Part shown: positions 7,288-14,843 of the stretch, in pieces
Numbering within the stretch: position 1 is the stretch's first letter
Layout: every line of letters begins with the position of its first letter
Assembly (NCBI GenBank): GCA_964570625.1
Contig: CAZMYW010000012.1
Span: 35,688-99,687 of the forward strand
Source: JBFLXB01 sp964570625
GTDB lineage: Bacteria > Nitrospirota > Nitrospiria > 2-01-FULL-66-17
DNA: 64,000 bases
Direction: 5' to 3'
Made by a program: the position numbers and the translations under genes
Notes under the pieces: model-generated
Told to the model about the DNA's origin: nothing
Seen by the model: only the letters and a program-made list of their open reading frames with translations
Databases searched by the model: none

Positions 7288-9908
7288 CAGGGATTCGAGG
7301 CCGTCAGTGTGTGGGTGCCAGCGAATTCGACCAGTTCGTACGGCAAGATGCCAAGGGCCAGCAGGAGCGCCAGGACAACCACCAGCGGCGCGACCTCGGC
7401 GCGGCTCAGATCCTCGTACCGAAGGTCCGAGCGGTGCGGGCCGAAGAGGACCCGCTGCATCAGCTTGAACAGATACCACGACGCCGCAAACCAGGTCAGC
7501 AAGGTGATGCTCAGCCCCACGGACATTGGGATGGTCGTTGTCATCGACGGGCTGAGCAGCATGGCGAGGTAGCCGGAAAAGAGGCCGAACGGCGGTAGCC
7601 CCGCAGCCGCCATCACCAGCAGAGCCAACAGGGTGGCCAAACGGGGCATGGGCCGAGCCAGCCCGCCGATTTGGTTCAGATCGAGATCGCCGTAACGCGC
7701 CCGCACCCGACCCCAGGCGAGCAACAACCCGCCGGTCACCAAGGCGGCGGCGCCAGCATAGACGGTCGCTTGAGGCGTTACGCTGCCGGTCATAGCCAGA
7801 TACCACCAGAGAATTGAATAGAAGGCAACGCTCCCGTAGGCCAGCAGGTGCGCGACTCTGACCTGCACCAGCGCCTTGATCGATCCATGGAGAGCGCCGA
7901 ACAAGGCCAGCACACCGACGCCGCTAAGGAGTTCCGGCGGCAGATCGGGAAGCAGGCCCGTCAGTCCATACAACCCTGCGGTCGGCAGCAGAATGGACAG
8001 CACGACCGGGAGGGATACTCCCATATATCTCGGTAGTCGGGTCAGGGTCGCGACATAGGCGCCATGGAGGGGGAAGAGCGGGAGTATGAGAGCGATCAGA
8101 AGGAATATCGCGATTTGTTCGATCGACCACTCACTCACCTGACTCACCACAGGCCATGCGAAACCGATGGCGATCAGCGCGCCAACGAGCAGGAAGAGCC
8201 GGCTCCGATCCAGCCGCTCGGCCGTGCGCCTGACGGTTTGGCCGAACCTGAGCGCGAGGCCATCCAGATAGACGTTGTTCACAAAAAGGAGGTACAGGCG
8301 CGCCTGAATTTCGCCGATCCATGTTGGCATTTGACCCGGTTTCCAAATCGACCGGCCATGGCTTTGTGCGTAGATAACGATCCAGCCTAAACTGATGGAC
8401 AGCGCCGTCACCCCGATCAGAATGTCGAACAGCCGGCCCGGCAGAGCGGCAGCCTGGAAGTAAGCGGTCACCACGCCCGGCTCCGGATAGAGGAAGTGGG
8501 TGAATCGCTCGGCCGCGAACAGATAGGTGGACATCACTAACACCAGCGTGCAGAGCATGATGCCCGCTACTTTCCAGGAGCCGACAGCCCGCAGACGATA
8601 GAGCGTCAGGATCGCCTGCGAGGAGGTGACCCAACCGAAGAAGAGGAAGATGACCACGCCTTGTGAGTCTCTCAAGGGGATCTGTAAGATGCCGTGGGCG
8701 GCTAACAAAATGATTAAGGGGAGAAGGAGCGAGGTGATGAATCCGGTCGCCCAGGTGAGAGGAGAGAAGTCGGTCTGCGCTGCCGTCTCGACTTTATGCG
8801 GCAGCCTGAATTCCTGGCGGGCCCGATGGATCACGTTGCCACTGTTGAGAAAGCTCGTGGCCTTAAAGAGACCGTGCGCGACGAGATGAAAGACCGCCAG
8901 GGCGAACGCCCCCAGCCCACACTCCATGATCATGTAGCCCATTTGTCCGATGGTGGAGTAGCCCAGCGTTTTTTTGATGTCGTTCTGGGTCAGCATCATG
9001 GCGGCGCCCAGCAGCGCCGTGAGCAGGCCGACGGCGAACACGATATGAAGGGTCCCGGGGCTGAGACCGTAGAGCGGGGCGAGTCGATTGATGAGAAAGC
9101 CACCGGCATTGATGATGCCCGCGTGGAGCAAGGCACTGATCGGCGTTGGTGCGTAAAGCGTATCAGGCACCCACCGGTGTAACGGAAACTGGGCCGACTT
9201 ACTCATGGCTCCGATAAAGATCAGTAGCGTGACGGCGGTGGCGCCGCTGATCTCGAACCCGCTGCCCGGCCAGAGGAGCGAAAAGGTGGTCTGATCCGCG
9301 GCCGCTCGGAGAAAGAGCTGCGAAAATTCCAGCGTCCCGTACAGGTTGTAGGCGAGGACAATACCCGCGAGAAAGGCGATATCTCCTGCCCGGAGAATGA
9401 TAAACGTTCTGAACGCGCCCTGGGCGGTGGGAGCATGCGCATAGTTATAGGTCAGCAGGCAGAGCAACCAACTCAGGAGCTGCCAGAACACAAACAGCAT
9501 CACCAGATTGGCACTGGAGACCATGCAGAGCAGGGTCGAGATAGTAAGCGCCAGCAGCGTCTGGTATCGGGCGCGTCCACGTTCCTGTTGCATGTAGCGG
9601 ATGGAATAGACATACAACAGCGCGCCGATCCCAGTGATCAGCACCATCATCACGGCAGCCAGCCGGTCGATGGACAGCTCGAACGACGGCACAACGCTCC
9701 ATGGCGAGGCAAAGAGGAGGAGGCGGATTGCCGCATGGTTGGGCGCAGCGACCTCGTAGAGCACCTGCACGGCAATTCCGAAGGCCACGACATGCGCCAG
9801 GGCGCCGATCCGATAACGTCGCTCACCGAGCAGGCCGCCCGGCAGAGCAGTCAGCAGGGCCGCTGCAAGCGGCGCCAGAAGGATCAGCAACGGGTAGTAG
9901 GACAGCAT
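7287..9908 (-). CDS. dabB: DabB-type proton-channel subunit (NuoL/MrpA-like), copy 2
   Basis: A protein of about 873 residues, co-linear with dabB1 and sharing the same two-module layout: an N-terminal NuoL/MrpA-like antiporter domain (MSKSAQFPLHRWVPDT, LLHAGIINAGGFLI) and a C-terminal partial NuoM/N-like domain (GLARPMPRLATLLALL, GLPPFGLFSGYL). It is the first gene of the Dab operon. The ATG at 9908 (MLSYYPLLILLAPLAAALL) aligns with copy 1; no clear ribosome site precedes it. A block near 8445-8775 is almost identical in DNA to copy 1 while both flanks have diverged. Copy 2 would originally have paired with the now-deleted dabA. Confidence 0.85.
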   Translation of the reverse strand: MLSYYPLLILLAPLAAALLTALPGGLLGERRYRIGALAHVVAFGIAVQVLYEVAAPNHAAIRLLLFASPWSVVPSFELSIDRLAAVMMVLITGIGALLYVYSIRYMQQERGRARYQTLLALTISTLLCMVSSANLVMLFVFWQLLSWLLCLLTYNYAHAPTAQGAFRTFIILRAGDIAFLAGIVLAYNLYGTLEFSQLFLRAAADQTTFSLLWPGSGFEISGATAVTLLIFIGAMSKSAQFPLHRWVPDTLYAPTPISALLHAGIINAGGFLINRLAPLYGLSPGTLHIVFAVGLLTALLGAAMMLTQNDIKKTLGYSTIGQMGYMIMECGLGAFALAVFHLVAHGLFKATSFLNSGNVIHRARQEFRLPHKVETAAQTDFSPLTWATGFITSLLLPLIILLAAHGILQIPLRDSQGVVIFLFFGWVTSSQAILTLYRLRAVGSWKVAGIMLCTLVLVMSTYLFAAERFTHFLYPEPGVVTAYFQAAALPGRLFDILIGVTALSISLGWIVIYAQSHGRSIWKPGQMPTWIGEIQARLYLLFVNNVYLDGLALRFGQTVRRTAERLDRSRLFLLVGALIAIGFAWPVVSQVSEWSIEQIAIFLLIALILPLFPLHGAYVATLTRLPRYMGVSLPVVLSILLPTAGLYGLTGLLPDLPPELLSGVGVLALFGALHGSIKALVQVRVAHLLAYGSVAFYSILWWYLAMTGSVTPQATVYAGAAALVTGGLLLAWGRVRARYGDLDLNQIGGLARPMPRLATLLALLVMAAAGLPPFGLFSGYLAMLLSPSMTTTIPMSVGLSITLLTWFAASWYLFKLMQRVLFGPHRSDLRYEDLSRAEVAPLVVVLALLLALGILPYELVEFAGTHTLTASNP
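8445..8775. repeat. Near-identical block shared by the two dabB genes
   Basis: This block matches about 5675-6000 in dabB1 with only scattered base changes, including silent sites, and covers the stretch encoding LLLPLIILLAAHG to YPEPGVVTAYF. Sequence on both sides in the two genes is clearly more diverged, which is the pattern left by gene conversion between tandem copies. Confidence 0.7.
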
Positions 9909-9946
9909 GTTCAGCAAGCGTCCCCGGACTGAGCCACGAAATACGA

Positions 9947-9985
9947 AGGCCAGCAATGATCCCCTCAAGGGACCTCTGCTGGCCT
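9947..9985 (-). promoter_or_regulatory. Long inverted repeat in the dabB2 leader
   Basis: An 8-bp stem (9947-9954 with 9978-9985), AGGCCAGC/GCTGGCCT, encloses a smaller TCCC/GGGA hairpin, about 40 bases before the dabB2 start. On the minus strand it is followed by TTCGTATTTCG, too weak a T-run for a clear terminator. It could be an attenuator or a processing site. No promoter is obvious between it and the terminator at 10045-10080. Confidence 0.4.
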
Positions 9986-10044
9986 ACCCTCCACTGGACC
10001 GCCGTCGCTCGCTGCGCAGGCTGCCCCGTGGCCTGTGTGCCGAA

Positions 10045-10080
10045 TTAAAAAGCCGACCCGCCTACACTGAGGGAGTCGGC
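10045..10080 (-). terminator. Rho-independent terminator after the DUF2294 gene
   Basis: On the minus strand GCCGACTCCC pairs with GGG-GTCGGC across a short loop (10052-10080) and runs into TTTTTAA. It lies 82 bases beyond the DUF2294 stop and separates that gene from the Dab operon. Confidence 0.75.
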
Positions 10081-10162
10081 CTATAGCCCAACCGATTCCA
10101 GGGAATCCTTCGGGCTATCTTCCGAGAATTTCGTTCATTAGACCCGAGGACCCGGCGCCAAG

Positions 10163-10540
10163 TCAAGCCAGATTGTTTCGGAACCGCTCCGCCAGATTCT
10201 CCTGAAGAGTAAACAGAATAATCCGCTCCCCGGTTTTGGTGCTGATGTCGGTGTACAGGCTCATCACCGTGAGGCCCGTAATTTTTTCAATCGTGGAGGA
10301 CAGAGGTTCGCGCGCCTGTTCGAGCAGATTCGACCGCAAGCGCTTGATGAGTTCCGTCCCCTCCTCGTTCTTGGCCAACTGCTGCTCAGCCGGCGTGAGC
10401 ACGCCCTTGAGACGGATCAGCACCATGTCTTCGATGATATAGGCCTTGGTTTCTTTGGGACCGCGCCCCAGAAAATCCTTCTCGAACTGGATAAGCGCGG
10501 CGGCGATTTCCGCTTCGACCTGACCGATCGTCCTGGACAT
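10163..10540 (-). CDS. DUF2294 domain protein
   Basis: A 125-residue protein matching the DUF2294 family along its whole length: GQVEAEIAAALIQFEKDF, GRGPKETKAYIIEDMVLIRL, LTPAEQQLA and a C-terminal TDISTKTGERIILFTL segment. The family is small and soluble and its function is not established. The ATG at 10540 (MSRTIGQVEAE) fits the family's usual start and has GAGG six bases upstream; an upstream ATG at 10570 would add ten unusual residues. It has its own terminator, is divergent from the HEAT-repeat gene, and lies upstream of the Dab operon in the same direction. Confidence 0.85.
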   Translation of the reverse strand: MSRTIGQVEAEIAAALIQFEKDFLGRGPKETKAYIIEDMVLIRLKGVLTPAEQQLAKNEEGTELIKRLRSNLLEQAREPLSSTIEKITGLTVMSLYTDISTKTGERIILFTLQENLAERFRNNLA

Positions 10541-10753
10541 CCGAGGCCTCGGGAAGGAGGTTTCCAGCATACCGGATCAGCGATCAGGGTGCAATCGGCA
10601 CGGCTCGCAGTCGTGTTCCGATGCCCGAGGCCTCCGTGTCCCGGGGGTTGCGAGTCGCAACCTCTGAACTCGGTGGAAATTCAGGGCATTTCGATTGACA
10701 ACCAACGGATTGGCGGTACCGTTGACACCGGACAATCCGGGAGTTTCGGTATC

Positions 10754-12940
10754 GTGGACAGCCCGATTCAATCCGCGGCTTCAACCGTCAGTCCGCACGA
10801 ATTGATGCGTTTGCTGACCGACCTGCAGGTCGGCATCCGGAAATACTCCATGTATTCGGGCACACACGCCATCATCCCGCAACTGGTTGCCTCGCTGACC
10901 GCGCAATATCGCGCGGTGCTCGGTACTCAGGACACGCTTCAGGTCGGGGTGACCAAAGACGAGATCCTCTTCCAAGGCGCTCCACTCGCGGCCGGCAACC
11001 CAGTCATCCGAGAACTCGCCCGAATGCTCAACCTCCTCAACGTGGCGGGCGTGACGTTCCGCAAGGAAGCGACCGAACCCGATATCCACGGCTTTCTCCG
11101 CGTGTTGGCCGAGTGCCGGGGATTGGCTTCCCCCGAGGAACGAGAGCAGTCGATCGAACGGTTTGGCCAGGAAGTTCCTTCCATCGCGTTTCAGTTCATC
11201 AGCTTCCGGGGAGCGGTCAAAGACCGCGATGCCGCTGCCGATGCCGACTCGGCCAGCGCCGACGCGACCGAAGCGTCGCACCTCTGGCGTGGCCTGGTGA
11301 ATCGCCTCATGACCGCTGAGTTGACCGACGAGTCTCGCGCCACGTTGTCGCCGGACAACGCGGAGGCCCTGGATGCCGAACAACTCGCCGCAGCCATCAA
11401 CCTCATGGGCTTGCAGCGAAAGACCGGCAAACAGTCGTACGAACGCACCATCGTGAGCTACCTCCACGAAAAATCCACCGCGACCGCATCCAGTGAACAG
11501 CGCGCTCAGATGAACCAACAGCTCCACCGCCTGTTCGCCAATCTCAGTCCCGAGGTCCGCCAGCGCCTCTTCCGCGCGGCGCTCGATCCCGAGGGTCAAG
11601 AAACCACGGCCGCGGAGGCTCTCGCGGACTCGCTTCCCGCTCCCATGCTCGTCGAAATCCTCGAGCAGCTCCAGGTGTCCAACCTCAACGTGTCGATGCC
11701 CACCTTCAGCCTGCTGAAGAAGTTCGTGACCCTAGCGGAATCGGACCAGACCTTGGCCGCGACGCTCGAAACCAAACTGAGTGACCAAAAGGACCTGCTG
11801 CAAGAACTCCTCACCAAGCGGGCGGAGCGGACGTTCTATCCGGCGCAGTACCGCGCGTTGCTCGACGAAGAATTCTCCGAACGCGAGGTCTCCTCGACTT
11901 CGGGGCCCTCGTCGGGCGTCGCCGCGGAATTTGACGACACGGCGGTGGATCACCATCTGGCGCTGATCCTGCTGGAAATGCTGGAGGGTCCGATCCGCTC
12001 GACGGACCAATTCTCACAGAGTGTGGCGTCGCTCAAGGAGTTGATCACGCGGGGCATCGGCGAACACACGTCGTCCGTGTTCAACGACGCGATCGCAATC
12101 CTGGGAAAACGGTATGCGTCGGCTGCGGATGACCAGCGGGAGTTCTTCCGGACATGCGTCGGGAATCTCTTCCAGGCCGACTTGGTGCATCACCTGCTCG
12201 GGCCTCTCGAAGCGGGTCATGACCATCAGCAACAACGCGAGGCGCTCGCTCAGCTCTTGGAGATTGTCGGTCCCAGCATCATCCCCTTGCTGCTCGACAA
12301 GCTGGAAACCGAACCGAATCTCAAAGTGCGTAAGCGCCTGCTCGCCCTGCTCCGCGACTGCGGAGACGCGGTGGTTCCCCCGGCCATCCAGCGTCTCCAG
12401 CACGCGCAGTGGTACGTGGTGCGCAACATGTTGCTGCTGCTCCGGGACCTCGTGGCGGTGCAGGCCATCCCTGAGATCGTGCGTTGTCTTCAGCACGCGT
12501 CGGCCCAAGTACGACTCGCCACGTTCCAGACGCTCGGCACCCTGGATCCCAACGGCGACGGGTTCCTGCAAGCCCTCAAACACGGGTTGGATGACGACGA
12601 CCCCAAGGTGTTCCGGGCCGCGGTCACACACCTGGTGGCGACTCCCGATCAAGGATCGCTCCAACTGGCCGGCCGTCTGTTGTTTGCGGATTCGAGCGGC
12701 CAACGAGGTGGGCGGCAAGTCGCGTTGCTGCGGGTGATCGAGCAAACTGGAAACGCAACGATCTTGCCGCTGGTCAACGCGGTCGCGCGACACCATATGC
12801 TCCGTTTTTGGTGGTGGGGCAAAACCAGGGCAGTCCGTTCCGCCGCAGCCAGAGCATCGGCCGCAATCCGCGCCCGGAACGGATCATCCGCAGGGTCATC
12901 TCAAGGAGCCTCGCATGTCGGCCCCCAAGACCCCGTTTGA
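10754..12940 (+). CDS. HEAT-repeat protein with an N-terminal domain shared with the HD-GYP neighbour
   Basis: About 728 residues, no signal peptide. An N-terminal module (ELMRLLTDLQVGIRKYSMYSGTH through TKDEILFQGAPLAAG) resembles the N terminus of the next gene. The C-terminal third, from roughly LLGPLEAGHDHQQQREALAQ, holds helical HEAT-like repeats (AIPEIVRCLQHASAQVRLATFQTL, DGFLQALKHGLDDDDPKVFRAAVTHL), typical of scaffold proteins. The start is uncertain: the frame is open from 10589, and GTG 10754 is preferred because GGGAG lies ten bases upstream. It overlaps the HD-GYP gene by 26 bases, so the two are probably co-translated and may form one complex. Confidence 0.75.
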   Translation: MDSPIQSAASTVSPHELMRLLTDLQVGIRKYSMYSGTHAIIPQLVASLTAQYRAVLGTQDTLQVGVTKDEILFQGAPLAAGNPVIRELARMLNLLNVAGVTFRKEATEPDIHGFLRVLAECRGLASPEEREQSIERFGQEVPSIAFQFISFRGAVKDRDAAADADSASADATEASHLWRGLVNRLMTAELTDESRATLSPDNAEALDAEQLAAAINLMGLQRKTGKQSYERTIVSYLHEKSTATASSEQRAQMNQQLHRLFANLSPEVRQRLFRAALDPEGQETTAAEALADSLPAPMLVEILEQLQVSNLNVSMPTFSLLKKFVTLAESDQTLAATLETKLSDQKDLLQELLTKRAERTFYPAQYRALLDEEFSEREVSSTSGPSSGVAAEFDDTAVDHHLALILLEMLEGPIRSTDQFSQSVASLKELITRGIGEHTSSVFNDAIAILGKRYASAADDQREFFRTCVGNLFQADLVHHLLGPLEAGHDHQQQREALAQLLEIVGPSIIPLLLDKLETEPNLKVRKRLLALLRDCGDAVVPPAIQRLQHAQWYVVRNMLLLLRDLVAVQAIPEIVRCLQHASAQVRLATFQTLGTLDPNGDGFLQALKHGLDDDDPKVFRAAVTHLVATPDQGSLQLAGRLLFADSSGQRGGRQVALLRVIEQTGNATILPLVNAVARHHMLRFWWWGKTRAVRSAAARASAAIRARNGSSAGSSQGASHVGPQDPV

Positions 12941-14141
12941 CGGCAACCTAGCCCACTCGTCCGGCCCGCCGAGCGAATCGGCCCACGCGCCCCGCGCGGA
13001 CGCGGCCGAGCGATTCCTGCGCGCAATAGGCAAGGTCTTGACCGACCGGACGCTGTATCCCTCAAACCACCCGCAAGCGGTCGCCGGGCTGGCGGCGTTG
13101 CGGGACACGATCGATCAGCTGTTCGTGGACCGCGATCTGCGCACCTTTGTGATTATCGACGATCAAATCTTCCTGGATGACCGCTTGCTCGGCGGACGGG
13201 GCAAGGGCACCGGGGAACTGGCGGTCGCGCTTCGCGAAAAAGGCGTGGAAGTGCTCTCGCTCCGGAGGGGGCTCACGATCAACGAACTCCAGTCGCTGGT
13301 GGATGTCTTGGCCGCGCCGCGGGCGAAAGACACCGAGAAACCCCAGTTCCGCTCCGACCATCTGGTGTTGGGTGACATCGCGGTTGAAGACGCGGGAAAC
13401 ACGGTTGTTCCGGGTACGGTCCAGGATCTGGGATTTGCGATCGCGCGCTCCTCACAACAACCCCAACTCGACGCCGCCGCCAAAATCCTCCGCGACACGT
13501 ACATCGACTGGACCTCGATCCAAAACGTGGTCCTGAGCCAGGTGGAACGCATCATGCTGACGCTCGAGAAGAGCCTGTATGCGAATTTTCAGTCCTTTAT
13601 TCCGCTCGCCGAACTGAAGGCCTACGACGAATACACACACGTCCACGCCGTCAACCTGTCGATCTTGACCATGGCGCAAGCTGAGTCACTCGGCTTTCCC
13701 AAGGCCGCGGTCCATGCGTTCGGCCTCGGAGCCCTGCTCCACGACGTGGGCAAGACCCAGGTGTCGGTGGACATCCTGCACAAGGCCGGCAAACTCACGC
13801 CCGAAGAGCAGGAAGAAATGAAAACCCATCCGGTGCACGGCGCCGCCCAGTTGCTCCGCCATGCGGAAATCCCCAAGGTCGCGGCCATCGTGGCGTACGA
13901 GCACCATCTCAAATACGACCGCACCGGCTATCCGTCCCTGACCAGGGACCGCCCGCAACACATCGCGAGCCGCATCACCGCGGTCGCCGACCACTTCGAC
14001 GCCATGCGCAGCAACCGCCCCTACCGCGACGCGATGGAGCCGGAGCAGATCTTCGAGATCATGCAGAACAACAAGGGCAAGGACCTGGACCCGGTCCTCG
14101 TGGATCACTTCTTCGCGTTCATGAAATCCCGAAAAACGTAG
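12915..14141 (+). CDS. HD-GYP domain protein, likely c-di-GMP phosphodiesterase
   Basis: A 408-residue soluble protein. Residues ~30-180 form an N-terminal region like that of the preceding HEAT protein. Residues ~240-400 are an HD-GYP domain with a HVHAVNLS helix, the metal-binding LLHDVGK (His276-Asp277), and HHLKYDRTGYP (330-340), the HHxxxDGxGYP signature with Arg in place of the first Gly. HD-GYP enzymes hydrolyse c-di-GMP to pGpG or GMP. AAGGAG lies seven bases before the ATG. No receiver domain is present, so activity may be set by the HEAT partner. The c-di-GMP-I riboswitch at 19.7 kb makes a functional link to the large surface protein plausible. Activity is not proven by sequence. 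Confidence 0.88.
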   Translation: MSAPKTPFDGNLAHSSGPPSESAHAPRADAAERFLRAIGKVLTDRTLYPSNHPQAVAGLAALRDTIDQLFVDRDLRTFVIIDDQIFLDDRLLGGRGKGTGELAVALREKGVEVLSLRRGLTINELQSLVDVLAAPRAKDTEKPQFRSDHLVLGDIAVEDAGNTVVPGTVQDLGFAIARSSQQPQLDAAAKILRDTYIDWTSIQNVVLSQVERIMLTLEKSLYANFQSFIPLAELKAYDEYTHVHAVNLSILTMAQAESLGFPKAAVHAFGLGALLHDVGKTQVSVDILHKAGKLTPEEQEEMKTHPVHGAAQLLRHAEIPKVAAIVAYEHHLKYDRTGYPSLTRDRPQHIASRITAVADHFDAMRSNRPYRDAMEPEQIFEIMQNNKGKDLDPVLVDHFFAFMKSRKT

Positions 14142-14843
14142 CACGCTGCTGCCCGCCGCTAACGCCCACCCAAGCAGTAGACGTGAGAAGCCTCTCCAAG
14201 ACCGTCGCGAATTGACACAGCGTAGGATCAGCAGCTGTGCAGAGAGGTCAACAAAGTCAAGTCTGACCCCGAGTCAGCCCGGTTGGTCCTCAGTGCCCCC
14301 GTCAGAAACGAGCGATTCATCGAAACAGACCTGACCGCCGTTGAGCAACCCGGTAACCGACATGGCAAGAAGTCTCCAACCCGCCTGTGGTCGAGAAACT
14401 TCTGGCACCGGTGGTTGGGATGGCACCAAATGTGGGCCCCGAGACTTTGTAATGTCAGCTTGTGTTGGTAATTCTTTTCGATGTGTCTGACGGCACGACG
14501 GATCTTTGGGCTGATCGATGCGGCTGAGGTGAGACAGATCACCTTGGTCAAATCATGATATCGGGCCAGATCGGCCGCATCACGTCGTGGCGTGGCGGGA
14601 AGAACCAGGTGCCCTCTCGCCTCACTCCAAGTGTGGCCACGTTCCGTGACACTGCCGGCGTCCGCTGCCATCAACACTCTCGGTGGTCCGTTGTGCGCTA
14701 CGGCCATCCAAACATCTCAACAAGCCCGATCATCTCCAGGGCCCAGGAACCGCCGCTCACAATCGCAGCCCACCCCCACGGGCGCCAGGGCCATCCGGCG
14801 TGCTGATCGATGGCCCGCCGTGCGGACGAGTTCCCGCTCAGGC
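14142..14843. other. 702-base interval without an intact gene
   Basis: The interval between the HD-GYP gene and the large SBBP/Kelch gene holds the AraC-like fragment described separately (14228-14520). In the remainder I see no convincing gene, terminator or promoter. Codon use in the longer open frames is poor and matches no family I recognise. Confidence 0.5.
14228..14520 (-). pseudogene. Decayed AraC-type regulator fragment
   Basis: The minus-strand frame contains IRRAVRHIEKNYQHKLTLQS then CHPNHRCQKF (about 14396-14506), which matches the first helix-turn-helix of AraC/XylS regulators. After QKF the frame no longer resembles the family, whereas a +1/-1 frame just downstream reads VCFDES, like the ICFDVGF segment of the second helix-turn-helix. 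This suggests a frameshifted relic. No intact N-terminal domain is present. The match is short, so the call is tentative. Confidence 0.45.
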
